A stretch of 64,000 bases of DNA, taken from assembly GCA_038210595.1 (NCBI GenBank), contig JBBQWN010000001.1, positions 62,001 through 126,000 on the forward strand. Reading direction: 5' to 3'. Positions within the stretch are counted from its first letter, which is position 1. Each line of letters begins with the position of its first letter. The notes under the pieces are model-generated. The model searched no databases, was not told where the DNA came from, and saw only the letters and a list, made by a program, of their open reading frames with translations. This DNA comes from Glacieibacterium sp038210595 (GTDB taxonomy: Bacteria; Pseudomonadota; Alphaproteobacteria; Sphingomonadales; Sphingomonadaceae). This document shows positions 9,250-16,874 of this stretch, piece after piece. The position numbers were made by a program, and so were the translations under genes.

Positions 9250-10200
9250 ATGACACAAGAAGAACTTGCAGCGCTTTTCATGCCGCTAACGATTGAGCGC
9301 ATGCAGAGCGTAAAGTCCGGTGGCCGACTGGTGCATTATACGTCAGCAGAGGCCGCCTATCATATCATAACCAGCCAGACCATTCGGTTACGAAACGCGC
9401 TCGTGATGAACGACTATTCCGAGATTGAGCACGGCCTGTCATGCATTCGTGCGGCATGGAGCGGAGCCGGTGGCATCAAACTACAGAAATGGTTCGACGA
9501 GACTCGGCCCGGCCTAAGAGAGAAATTCACACAGATATTTGACAGTCATTGGAACACGATCCGTTTTCAAAGCTATATCCTGTCTCTCTCCGAGCATGGC
9601 GATGACGAAGACTTTATTGGTCGGCTTTCGATGTGGCGGGCCTATGGCCGCAGCGCGGGTGTCGCATTGGTACTAAACAATACAGCATTCCTGAGCGAGA
9701 CGCAGGAGCTTGGCGTGTTTTCAACTCCCGTTATTTATATGGATCAAGAAAACTTTCTACTATGGTTCGACAAATGGGTAGATAATCTTATTGCACACAC
9801 TGACAAGATATCAGCGATGTCAGCAGACGAAACAGTGGATACATTGTTTTTGGTATTTAGAATATTTGCGTTGGCGCTAAAACATCCTGGTTTTGTTGAA
9901 GAGCGAGAGTGGCGGGTATTTCACTCGCCTGGTATCGATAGCCCATCGAAATGGCTAACAAAACTTCTGGCGGTAGTTAACGGATTCCCACAGGAGCTAT
10001 ATACCGTAAGCTTAGTCGATGATCCGGAGATTGGCGTTGTAGGACTCGCAGCTGCCGGACTCGTCAATCGTGTTATTATCGGACCATGCGAGCATCCCAT
10101 ACCGGTCAGGGATGCCCTAGTTACATGTCTCGGCGATGTCGGAGTTCCAGCATCAGAGAACAAAGTTTGGATATCTAATATCCCCCTCCGCAATGGATGA
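9250..10200 (+). CDS. DUF2971 domain protein on AT-richer island
   Basis: 316 residues from the ATG at 9250 (GAGAAG just upstream). The order of short motifs matches DUF2971: LVHYTS at 28-32, MNDYSE at 53-58, ILSLSE at 110-115, LSMWRAYG at 126-133 and EEREWRVF at 217-224. The biochemical role of DUF2971 is not established. The opening HYTS followed by ND resembles the N-terminal part of ADP-ribosyltransferase folds such as DarT, but that is only a visual comparison. The gene is clearly richer in A/T and in codons such as ATA, TTA and AAA than its neighbours, and ends 3 bases from the convergent HEPN-motif gene. Probably horizontally acquired. Confidence 0.72.
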   Translation: MTQEELAALFMPLTIERMQSVKSGGRLVHYTSAEAAYHIITSQTIRLRNALVMNDYSEIEHGLSCIRAAWSGAGGIKLQKWFDETRPGLREKFTQIFDSHWNTIRFQSYILSLSEHGDDEDFIGRLSMWRAYGRSAGVALVLNNTAFLSETQELGVFSTPVIYMDQENFLLWFDKWVDNLIAHTDKISAMSADETVDTLFLVFRIFALALKHPGFVEEREWRVFHSPGIDSPSKWLTKLLAVVNGFPQELYTVSLVDDPEIGVVGLAAAGLVNRVIIGPCEHPIPVRDALVTCLGDVGVPASENKVWISNIPLRNG

Positions 10201-10203
10201 CGA

Positions 10204-11208
10204 TTACTGTACAACAAAGGTCGGAGGCGTGCTCGGGTACTTACTCTTGGAGGCGCACAAACGTAGGAAGTGATTCATCTTCCGAAAGAGATAAACAAAC
10301 TGGTGAAGCGCTTCGCCCACTGTGGTCTCAAGGGGACTCTGATCGACAGGTAGACTGATGAACGGCACAGCGAACCCTTCGGTCGCCATCACATTGTAAA
10401 CGAGCCAGCGTGCTGCGCTAGATTGACCAAATGGCCTCTTGTGCAATGCTTGATTGCGGTATTCTGTCAGATGATAAAGCCAAGGATCGCTGCCGTCACG
10501 ATCACGAGCATTGGCTATAGCTTGAACGATGGGATGCGACCCATGCTCAGATTGAGCAGATTGAGAAAGCCAGTCAACTAGACGATTCATTGCGTCTATC
10601 TTCCCCGGCGCTCCCAGAGTGTATGCGATCAACGCGGCGAGGTAGTCGCGCGCGCTCGCAAGTTCCGACAGCACCGAATGAAACGCTATCTGAATGTCTA
10701 ACATCGGGACGTTTGAAAAACGGTCGCCAGGCTGCCTGTTATCCTCAACTGCAAGCAGTAGCTGGCTGTGATAGTGATCCGAAGCATCTCGAAGTCTTAC
10801 GCTTGCGGCAGTGAGGCTGAAAGCGATGTAGCTCGACAACTCAGAATAGCGTGAGTCCTCGGCAGCAATCGCATTATGTGATATGCCCCTCCACAAGTCC
10901 GCGGCCTGCATTTCTCCAGAGTTAGGATCGTCGATCGGGGTCCAAATCCTTGAGGGCAAACTCTTCTCAAGACCGCTATGAACGTCACCGCCAAACAGAG
11001 TTTGACCCAAACCCATAGCGCGTTCCGCGATCATGTTTATGGGTTGTGGTGTTAGTTGCTCAAGGCCGGCATTCGACAAAACAGGGTACCAACTCCAAAG
11101 ATTTCGGCCGCTTTGATAGGCGCGTAGACCCCCGGTCATGTGAAGCTCGCAGGCCTCTTGCGTCGATCCACGAACGAAATCTCTCGCAATTATGGGCGGC
11201 ATAGTCAT
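10204..11208 (-). CDS. Uncharacterised protein with HEPN-type RNxxxH motif
   Basis: 334 residues from the ATG at 11208 (GGAAG upstream); an in-frame TTG at 11250 would add 14. No full-length family is recognised. The C-terminal third is helical: a helix at about 173-198 (AFHSVLSELASARDYLAALI) is followed by RNQALH at 251-256. RNxxxH in a helical domain is the hallmark of HEPN domains, many of which are RNases in toxin-antitoxin and abortive-infection systems; others are inactive. The gene is AT-richer than the surrounding genome and converges with the DUF2971 gene with 3 bases between stop codons. Function as a ribonuclease is inference. Confidence 0.6.
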   Translation of the reverse strand: MTMPPIIARDFVRGSTQEACELHMTGGLRAYQSGRNLWSWYPVLSNAGLEQLTPQPINMIAERAMGLGQTLFGGDVHSGLEKSLPSRIWTPIDDPNSGEMQAADLWRGISHNAIAAEDSRYSELSSYIAFSLTAASVRLRDASDHYHSQLLLAVEDNRQPGDRFSNVPMLDIQIAFHSVLSELASARDYLAALIAYTLGAPGKIDAMNRLVDWLSQSAQSEHGSHPIVQAIANARDRDGSDPWLYHLTEYRNQALHKRPFGQSSAARWLVYNVMATEGFAVPFISLPVDQSPLETTVGEALHQFVYLFRKMNHFLRLCASKSKYPSTPPTFVVQ

Positions 11209-11305
11209 CGCGTTGGCTTCCGAACAGGAAAATGCAGCCGATTGCGGCAAACTTTCGCCCGTGACCGCGAGTTGTGGCGCAGTTTCAAACTTAGTTCAAT
11301 ATGAA

Positions 11306-11575
11306 CTACTTCCCCGCCCGCTCAATCGCCTCCACGATCATCCGCGCCGCGCCCTCGGCGTCGAGCCAGTGGCCGACGCGGTCCCACTTGCCCTTTTCCA
11401 GGTCCTTGTAGTGCTGGAAGAAGTGCTCGATCTGGCGGGTGATCAGGGGGGGCAGGTCGGTGTGGTTGATGACGCCCTCGTAGATCGGGTGGAGCGCGTC
11501 GACGGGGACCGCGAAGCTCGTCTCGTCGCCGCCGCCCGCGTCCGCCATGACCGGCGTGCCGGTCGGGCGGGCGCG
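11306..11575 (-). pseudogene. 5'-truncated duplicate of inorganic pyrophosphatase
   Basis: From about residue 14 of the open frame to its end, the translation matches the C-terminal half of the intact ppa at 13976-14500 almost position for position (LHPIYE, HTDLPPLITRQI, HYKDLE, GAARMIVEAI), and the DNA is also close. The N-terminal half, which carries most metal and phosphate ligands, is missing, and a lysine corresponding to E. coli Lys104 is Thr. The open frame continues upstream to 11614 without similarity. It sits next to the AT-rich island, so the truncation may date from that insertion. An active enzyme is very unlikely. Confidence 0.85.
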
Positions 11576-11665
11576 GCATAGGCGCGCGCTGTCGAATTGT
11601 ACGGTGCGGGACAATGGGTTCGGCTACGTCATGGTCACAAGCCCTGCGTTCCTGGATGTGTCCCC

Positions 11666-12625
11666 ATGTCAGTACCCGTGCCGCGGCGTTTCGCGGGCCA
11701 GTTGCGTTTCGCGCGTAACGTCGTCTTCGCGCCCGCCCGGCCGCTGCTCGCGCAGCTGGTGGTGACGCGCTTCTGCAATCTCGAATGCGGCTATTGCAAC
11801 GAGTTCGACAAGGTGTCGAAGCCGGTGCCGGCCGCCGCCATGCTGGCGCGCATCGACGCGGTCGCGGCGCTGGGCACCGCGGCGATCACCTTCACCGGTG
11901 GCGAGCCGCTGACCCACCCCGACCTGCCCGCCTTCATCGCACGGGCGCGCAGCCTGGGCATGTTGTGCACGCTGATCTCCAACGGCTTCCTGCTGACCCC
12001 GGCGTGGATCGCGGCACTGAACGCGGCGGGGCTGCAGGGCCTGCAGATCAGCATCGACAATGTCGCGCCCGACGCCGTGTCGAAGAAGAGCCTGAAGTCG
12101 CTGCGCGGCAAGCTCGCGATGCTCCGCGAGCACGCTCGCTTCCGGGTCAACGTCAACTCGGTGCTGGGCCTGGGCGACGCGCGCGCCGGCGACGCCATCG
12201 TGGTGACCGAAACCGCGCGCGAGCATGGCTTTTCCAGCTCGGCCGCGCTGGTCCATGACGGCGACGGCCATCTGCGGCCGATGTCGGCGCGGCAGCGCAC
12301 GGTGTTCGACACGATCATGGCGGGCGACCGCTCGCACAGCCAGTGGCTGAACTACCGGCTGTTCCAGCGCAACCTGATCGAAGGCCGCGCCAACAGCTGG
12401 AAATGCCGCGCCGGTGGCCGCTACCTCTATGTCTGCGAGGCCGGGCTGGTGCATTATTGTTCGCAGCAGCGCGGCACGCCGGGCATCCCGGTGACCGACT
12501 ATACGGTTGCCGATGTCCGCCGCGCCAACGCGACGCGCAAGGCCTGCGCGCCCTATTGCACGCTGCCCTGCGTCCACCAGATGAGCGCCTTCGACACCTG
12601 GCGGCCGCAGCGGCTGGCCGCCTGA
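11666..12625 (+). CDS. Radical SAM protein with cysteine-rich C-terminus
   Basis: 319 residues from the ATG at 11666. The radical SAM cluster motif is CNLECGYC (Cys37, Cys41, Cys44) at the start of a TIM-barrel core; the GGEPL motif that helps bind SAM follows near residue 75. The C-terminal part carries further cysteines in CRAGG, YVCEAG, HYCS and CAPYCTLPC, arranged like a SPASM or twitch auxiliary Fe-S domain. Such enzymes often modify peptides, but no precursor peptide is recognised nearby. The start region lies head to head with the ppa remnant. Substrate unknown. Confidence 0.82.
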   Translation: MSVPVPRRFAGQLRFARNVVFAPARPLLAQLVVTRFCNLECGYCNEFDKVSKPVPAAAMLARIDAVAALGTAAITFTGGEPLTHPDLPAFIARARSLGMLCTLISNGFLLTPAWIAALNAAGLQGLQISIDNVAPDAVSKKSLKSLRGKLAMLREHARFRVNVNSVLGLGDARAGDAIVVTETAREHGFSSSAALVHDGDGHLRPMSARQRTVFDTIMAGDRSHSQWLNYRLFQRNLIEGRANSWKCRAGGRYLYVCEAGLVHYCSQQRGTPGIPVTDYTVADVRRANATRKACAPYCTLPCVHQMSAFDTWRPQRLAA

Positions 12626-12650
12626 GCCAGGCTCAGGCGGCGGCGGGGGC

Positions 12651-13835
12651 TCAGGCGGTGAGGGCCCGCCGCCGGCGCAGCGCCGCGCCGGTCAGGCCGA
12701 AGCCGCCGATCAGCAGCGCCCAGGTCGCGGGCTCGGGCACGCCCGCCACCTCGAAGGCGAGGAACTGGGTGAACTGGGTGGGCGAGAAATTATTGTCCGA
12801 CACCAGGATCAGGCTGCGGCGGCCGTTCTCCAGCGTCTGGCCGAAGGTGATGCCCTCGATATTGTCGAGCGGGATGTTCAGCGTGTCGAGGTCGAGCAGC
12901 AGCGACTTGGTCACCGCGGTATAGGTCTGGCCGGTCAGGCTGGCGAAGCCCGACACGTCGGTCGCGCCGGTGGTGTCGACCAGGTACAGCTGGATGCTGT
13001 TGCCGGTCGTCGAGGTCGGCGTCGTGAAGCCGGTGACGAAGCTGCGCTCGACCGCGATGAACTGTCCGGCGCCGAGGCTGAGCAGCTCGACCAGGCCGTT
13101 GGTGGAGAACTGGCCGGGCGGGGTGGTGGCGTTGGCGACCGCGCTGACGTTGTAGACGAACTGCGCGCCTGGGGTGCCGGTCGCGGTGTCGAAGCTGAGG
13201 ATGCGGCTGGGGCTGCCGACCCCGAACGACGCCGCCGGGCCATCCTGCCGCAACGCATTCTCGGTCGCGGTGTAGACGGTGCCGCCGTCCGCGGACAGCG
13301 TCAGGCTCTCGAACGCCAGGTTGTTGCGGATACCCGTGGTGCCGGCCGGCCCGGTCTGCTGGAAGTCATTGGGAACGCTAAGGTCCCGCACATAACTGCC
13401 GTCAGCCGCAGCCTCCCGGACAAAAGCGTTGATGTTGTTATTGGTGTCGCCCTCCGACGTGTAAAGATAGTGCCCGTTCGACAGGCGGCGGATCGATTCC
13501 GGGTCGATCTGCAGGATCGGGTAGTTGCTGCCGCCTGGTGTCTTGAAACTACGCACGGCCGTGAAATTGACCCCGGTGAACGCGGTCGAGGTCAGGTTGA
13601 GGTCAAGGCTGTAGAAGCGCGCCGGGTTGACTTGGCTGCGGTCGTCGCTGATCGCGACATAGGAATTGCCGCCGGTGAAATCGATGCCCGACAGGCCGCC
13701 GACCTGGGTGCCGCCGAAGAAGGTGGCGGTCGGCAGTATCTGCTGACCGATATAGCGCAGCTGCGGAGTCGCCGCGCTGGCGGCGGTGGCCGACAGCGCG
13801 GCGGCGATGGCGATAAGGCTGGTGACGATTCGCAT
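12651..13835 (-). CDS. Phytase-like (esterase-like) protein with PEPxxWA-CTERM tail
   Basis: 394 residues: signal peptide ending ASAA near residue 22, a beta-propeller-like body matching the 'esterase-like activity of phytase' family (GLSGIDF, DPESIR, NNLAFESLTLS, DNIEGITFG), and the sorting tail VPEPATWALLIGGF ending in RRRR. The tail directs export, processing and probably surface or extracellular release. The start at 13835 has AGGGAG before it. If it is a phytase or phosphoesterase it would release phosphate; three CTG-type repeats 75 bases upstream could be a Pho box. It is followed closely, tail to tail, by the radical SAM gene. Confidence 0.85.
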   Translation of the reverse strand: MRIVTSLIAIAAALSATAASAATPQLRYIGQQILPTATFFGGTQVGGLSGIDFTGGNSYVAISDDRSQVNPARFYSLDLNLTSTAFTGVNFTAVRSFKTPGGSNYPILQIDPESIRRLSNGHYLYTSEGDTNNNINAFVREAAADGSYVRDLSVPNDFQQTGPAGTTGIRNNLAFESLTLSADGGTVYTATENALRQDGPAASFGVGSPSRILSFDTATGTPGAQFVYNVSAVANATTPPGQFSTNGLVELLSLGAGQFIAVERSFVTGFTTPTSTTGNSIQLYLVDTTGATDVSGFASLTGQTYTAVTKSLLLDLDTLNIPLDNIEGITFGQTLENGRRSLILVSDNNFSPTQFTQFLAFEVAGVPEPATWALLIGGFGLTGAALRRRRALTA

Positions 13836-13909
13836 GTGGCGGCTCCCTGGTTCGGGACGCCGGTTAACCATGCCGCGCGACACTGCGGTGGCGGGTGCGT
13901 GATGAAGCC

Positions 13910-13938
13910 GCGACAGCTTCATGGCAGTCCTGAAACAG
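13910..13938 (-). promoter_or_regulatory. Possible PhoB box (three CTG-type repeats, 11-bp period)
   Basis: Read on the minus strand, CTGTTTC, CTGCCAT and CTGTCGC occur with exactly 11-base spacing. The PhoB half-site is CTGTCAT, giving 4, 6 and 5 matches of 7. The site lies about 75 bases upstream of the phytase-like gene on the same strand, a sensible position and a sensible target. The matches are imperfect. Confidence 0.4.
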
Positions 13939-13975
13939 TTGTGAAAGCCGGTTAACCGTGGCGCGGGGATGCCGG

Positions 13976-14500
13976 CTATTTGGCCCGCGCGATCGCCTCG
14001 ACGATCATCCGGGCAGCGCCCGCGGCGTCCTCCCAGTGACCGACGCGGACCCACTTGCCCGCCTCCAGATCCTTGTAGTGCGAGAAGAAGTGCGCGATCT
14101 GGCGCGTGATCAGCGGCGGAAGGTCGGTGTGGTCGCGGACGTCCTCATAAATCGGGTGGAGGTCGTTGACCGGCACCGCGAGGATCTTCTCGTCGCCGCC
14201 GCCTTCGTCCTCCATGACCAGCGCGCCGATCGGGCGGACGCGCACCACCGCGCCGGGCACCAGACGCGTCTCGCCGACGATCAGCACGTCGATCGGATCG
14301 CCGTCGGCCGACAGCGTGTGCGGGATGAAGCCGTAGTTGCCGGGATAGGACATGGCGGTGTGCAGGAAGCGATCGACGAACAGCGCGCCGGACTCCTTGT
14401 CCATCTCGTATTTCACCGGCTCGCCGCCGGCCGGCACCTCGACGATGACGTTGACGTCGTACGGCGGGTTGCGGCCGATCGGGATGCGGGCGATGTCCAT
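13976..14500 (-). CDS. ppa: Inorganic pyrophosphatase, family I
   Basis: Hydrolyses pyrophosphate to phosphate in the cytoplasm and so pulls biosynthetic reactions forward. 174 residues, very like E. coli PPase along its length: VKYEMDKESG, the DGDPIDVL metal-binding segment, EDEGGGDEK with the two later aspartates and lysine, and HYKDLEAGKW. All expected active-site residues appear present. A second, truncated copy lies at 11306-11575 in the same orientation, so a 2.4-kb segment is flanked by related sequence. Upstream of the start no strong ribosome site is seen. Confidence 0.97.
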   Translation of the reverse strand: MDIARIPIGRNPPYDVNVIVEVPAGGEPVKYEMDKESGALFVDRFLHTAMSYPGNYGFIPHTLSADGDPIDVLIVGETRLVPGAVVRVRPIGALVMEDEGGGDEKILAVPVNDLHPIYEDVRDHTDLPPLITRQIAHFFSHYKDLEAGKWVRVGHWEDAAGAARMIVEAIARAK

Positions 14501-14569
14501 AGCTGGGGCTTTAGCGGGGGCGTGTGACGGGGGCGAGTCCCGATCTTGCGCCCGACCCTACCCGCTGCC

Positions 14570-15097
14570 CTAGCTTCGCTCGATCTCCAGCGCAGCGGCG
14601 TCGAGGGCGGCGGCGATTTTCTGCGCGCCGGTTTCGTCGAGGCCGCCGCGGCCTATGCGCAGCTTGAGGGCAAAGCGCAGGTTGGCCATGCCGCGCAGGA
14701 TGCGCGGCTGGAAATCGCGCGGCCCGCCAGCATCGGCGATGCGCGCGAAGATCGCGTCGACGGTGGCCCGGTTCTCGGCCAGGTGTGCGGTACCGGCCTC
14801 GCTGATGGTGAACTGGCGTTTGTTGCCCTCGGTCGCCTGGGCGGTGACGAGGCCGAGCTCCTCCAGCATGGTCAGCGTCGGATAGACGACGCCGGGCGAC
14901 GGGGCATAGGCACCGCCGAGCCGGGCCTCGATCTCGCGGATGATCTCGTAGCCGTGGCGGGGGGCTTCGGCGATCAGCGCGAGGATCAGCAGGCGGAGAT
15001 CGCCGTGCTGGAACATGCGGCCGGGGCGGCCACGGCGCATGGCGTGGGCGAAGGGGCCGCGGTGATGACTATGATGATGAAACACGCCTCTCTCCAT
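14570..15097 (-). CDS. PadR-family regulator resembling metal sensor YqjI
   Basis: 175 residues. A histidine-rich start (HHHSHHRG, residues 7-14) leads into a PadR winged helix: FQHGDLRLLILALI, HGYEIIREIE, SPGVVYPTLTMLEELGL. E. coli YqjI has the same plan, a His-rich metal-binding extension before a PadR domain, and represses a ferric-siderophore reductase gene unless nickel or excess iron is bound. This suggests metal-responsive repression here. A large inverted repeat overlaps the start codon, which fits autorepression. No siderophore reductase gene lies beside it in the window, so further targets must be elsewhere. Family certain; metal response is inference. Confidence 0.85.
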   Translation of the reverse strand: MERGVFHHHSHHRGPFAHAMRRGRPGRMFQHGDLRLLILALIAEAPRHGYEIIREIEARLGGAYAPSPGVVYPTLTMLEELGLVTAQATEGNKRQFTISEAGTAHLAENRATVDAIFARIADAGGPRDFQPRILRGMANLRFALKLRIGRGGLDETGAQKIAAALDAAALEIERS

Positions 15098-15133
15098 TTC
15101 CGATATATCGATTTACCAGATATATCGAAATGG
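15094..15133. promoter_or_regulatory. Inverted-repeat operator over padR start
   Basis: Two arms, CCATTTCCGATATATC (15094-15109) and GATATATCGAAATGG (15119-15133), are mirror complements except for one missing base, with a 9-base centre. The left arm includes the padR start codon at 15097. The AT-rich GATATATC core stands out in this GC-rich DNA and is of the kind bound by PadR dimers. Autoregulation is the simplest reading. Confidence 0.75.
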
Positions 15134-15153
15134 TTCTCGGTTTCAAGCCTCAC

Positions 15154-15324
15154 TTATTCCTGGGGGTCGGTTTCCGCCGCTTCGCCGGGCACGGCATAGG
15201 CGTCGCCCAGCCAGTTGAGCAGGTCGCGGTCGCGGCAGCCGCGGCTGCAGAACGGGCTGTGCTCCAGCGCCACGGGCTTGGCGCAGAGCGGGCAGAGGGG
15301 GTCAGGCTTGGAGGGCGGCGGCAT
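15154..15324 (-). CDS. yacG: Zinc-binding DNA gyrase inhibitor YacG
   Basis: 56 residues, the usual size. The treble-clef zinc site is CPLC (Cys11, Cys14) with FCSRGC (Cys26, Cys30), followed by the conserved RDRDLLNWL helix. In E. coli YacG binds GyrB and blocks DNA binding. The start ATG at 15324 lies inside the end of the rng gene (23-base overlap), so the gene is the last member of a maf-rng-yacG run, an arrangement seen in many Alphaproteobacteria. Confidence 0.93.
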   Translation of the reverse strand: MPPPSKPDPLCPLCAKPVALEHSPFCSRGCRDRDLLNWLGDAYAVPGEAAETDPQE

Positions 15325-16312
15325 GGCCCGCGGATATGGCAAGGCCGGGGTCGGCCCGCAACCGCACACCTGCCCCGGCGCGGCGTTCGAGCTCGGCGAC
15401 GAGGGCGGGACGGGCGGCGATCCAGTCGATGACCGCGGGCGCGGCGGCGAGCTCGCGCACCCCCGGCCCGGCGGCGCGGCAGCCGGCGCGGAGCAGCGCC
15501 AGCGCCGCCGCCTCGACCGGCGCATGGCGGTAGAGTTCGACCAGCGAGGCGCGCAGCCGGGGCCGCACGATCTGGACGAAGCCGAAGCCGTTGACGGCCG
15601 TGCGCTCGAACGGCGGCGGCAAGGCCGCGTCGAGCAACTCCCCCAGCCGGGTCCGCGCGCCCTTGTCGCCCAGCGTCGGGAAGTCGATGCCGATCGACCC
15701 GGCGACCCCGAGCCGGCGGATGGCCGCCGCGCTCGCCACGGCGGCGGCCTCGGCCAGCGCCCGCAGGTCGCCCGCCCCGTCGACATCGATGACCGTCATG
15801 GCCGGCGTCGGGCTGATCGTCAGCAGGCCGCCCGGGAACGCGACATGCCCGGTCGCGGCGCTGTCGATGACCTCGCTCCAGCCGAGCGCCTCGAGTGGGT
15901 CGCGCGGATCGTGCGTCACGTCGCGCACAATGTGGCCCGCCGCCGCCAGCCGCTCCGCCAGCGTCGGGCCGTGGGATACACGGCCCGGTCCGCGCACGGT
16001 GCCCGGCGCGCTCCGGACCTTGGCCAGCCGCGGCCGCCCGGCCTCGGGCATGGCCTCGCGCACGACCTCGACGCGGACCAGACCGCCATCGGTCAGGCCG
16101 GCGGGCAGCGGCTCCAGCAGCGCCTCGATGCCCGCCGCCTCGACGATGCCGCGCTGCCCGGGAACGAGAATGCGGACCAGCCGCGCCGCCCAGATGTCGC
16201 CGGCCCTGAGCGCCCCGTCGTCGCGCTCGACATGCGCCTCGGCGATGGCGCCATCCTCGACGACGATCGCGCGGGTTTCGCCGATGCCGTGATCGATCAG
16301 CGCTTCAGACAT
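15302..16312 (-). CDS. Ribonuclease E/G family protein, short form
   Basis: 336 residues from the ATG at 16312. The fold is that of the RNase E/G catalytic region: an S1-like start (residues about 25-110), a central segment with ISPTPAMTVIDVDG that supplies the catalytic aspartate, and GIDFPTLGDKGAR followed by GFGFVQIVRPR. It is much shorter than E. coli RNase E or G, as is usual for this second alphaproteobacterial paralog near maf. It overlaps maf by 8 bp and yacG by 23 bp. Probably a single-strand-specific RNase for RNA maturation; the substrate is not evident. Confidence 0.88.
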   Translation of the reverse strand: MSEALIDHGIGETRAIVVEDGAIAEAHVERDDGALRAGDIWAARLVRILVPGQRGIVEAAGIEALLEPLPAGLTDGGLVRVEVVREAMPEAGRPRLAKVRSAPGTVRGPGRVSHGPTLAERLAAAGHIVRDVTHDPRDPLEALGWSEVIDSAATGHVAFPGGLLTISPTPAMTVIDVDGAGDLRALAEAAAVASAAAIRRLGVAGSIGIDFPTLGDKGARTRLGELLDAALPPPFERTAVNGFGFVQIVRPRLRASLVELYRHAPVEAAALALLRAGCRAAGPGVRELAAAPAVIDWIAARPALVAELERRAGAGVRLRADPGLAISAGHAAALQA

Positions 16313-16874
16313 CGAGGCCCGTCGCGCGCAGCAGCGCTCGCGTCTCGAACAATGGCAGCCCGACGATCCCCGACCACGAGCCCGACAGCGTGCGCACGAA
16401 CGCCTCGGCCCGGCCCTGGATGGCGTAGCCTCCGGCCTTGCCGATCCCCTCGCCGGTCGCCGCATAGGCGTCGATCTCGGCCGGGTCGAAGCGCTTGAAG
16501 ACGACAATGCTGGTCGACAGCCGGTGCCGCGCGACGCCGGCCGCGATCACCGTCACGCCGGTGAAGACCCGGTGCCGCCGCCCGGACAGCAGCTGCAGGC
16601 AGGCCCGCACCTCGTCCGCGTCCGCGGCCTTGGGCAGCACCCGCCGCCCGACCGCGACCACGGTATCCGCTGCCAGCACCACCGCGTCCGGATGCCGCGC
16701 CGCGACGGTCGCGGCCTTCAGTGCCGCCAGCCGCGCGGCGTGGACCGGCGGCCGCTCCCCCGGCGGCCACGCCTCGTCGACGTCCGCCGCCTCGATGGCG
16801 TCGGCAACGATGCCCAGCCGCGCCAGCAGCTCGACCCGCCGCGGACTGGCAGAGGCGAGGATTAGCCGAGCCAT
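16305..16874 (-). CDS. Maf-like nucleoside triphosphate pyrophosphatase
   Basis: 189 residues with the family start signature SASPRR (residues 8-13) and the catalytic aspartate in LAADTVV (Asp70). Maf proteins hydrolyse non-canonical or excess NTPs, mainly dTTP, UTP and modified pyrimidines, to monophosphates. GYAIQGRAEAFV near residue 149 is also conserved. The ATG at 16874 lies 13 bases inside the DUF2332 gene, and the stop overlaps rng by 8 bp, so three genes are translationally chained. Confidence 0.94.
   Translation of the reverse strand: MARLILASASPRRVELLARLGIVADAIEAADVDEAWPPGERPPVHAARLAALKAATVAARHPDAVVLAADTVVAVGRRVLPKAADADEVRACLQLLSGRRHRVFTGVTVIAAGVARHRLSTSIVVFKRFDPAEIDAYAATGEGIGKAGGYAIQGRAEAFVRTLSGSWSGIVGLPLFETRALLRATGLDV

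Noticed and set aside
9213..11305. Island as a prophage or insertion sequence
   Set aside because: No transposase, integrase, terminal inverted repeats or flanking direct repeats could be seen at its edges.
13864..13871. TTAACCAT as a CtrA half-site
   Set aside because: Only one half is present with no partner at the right spacing; such octamers occur by chance near GGTTAACC palindromes.
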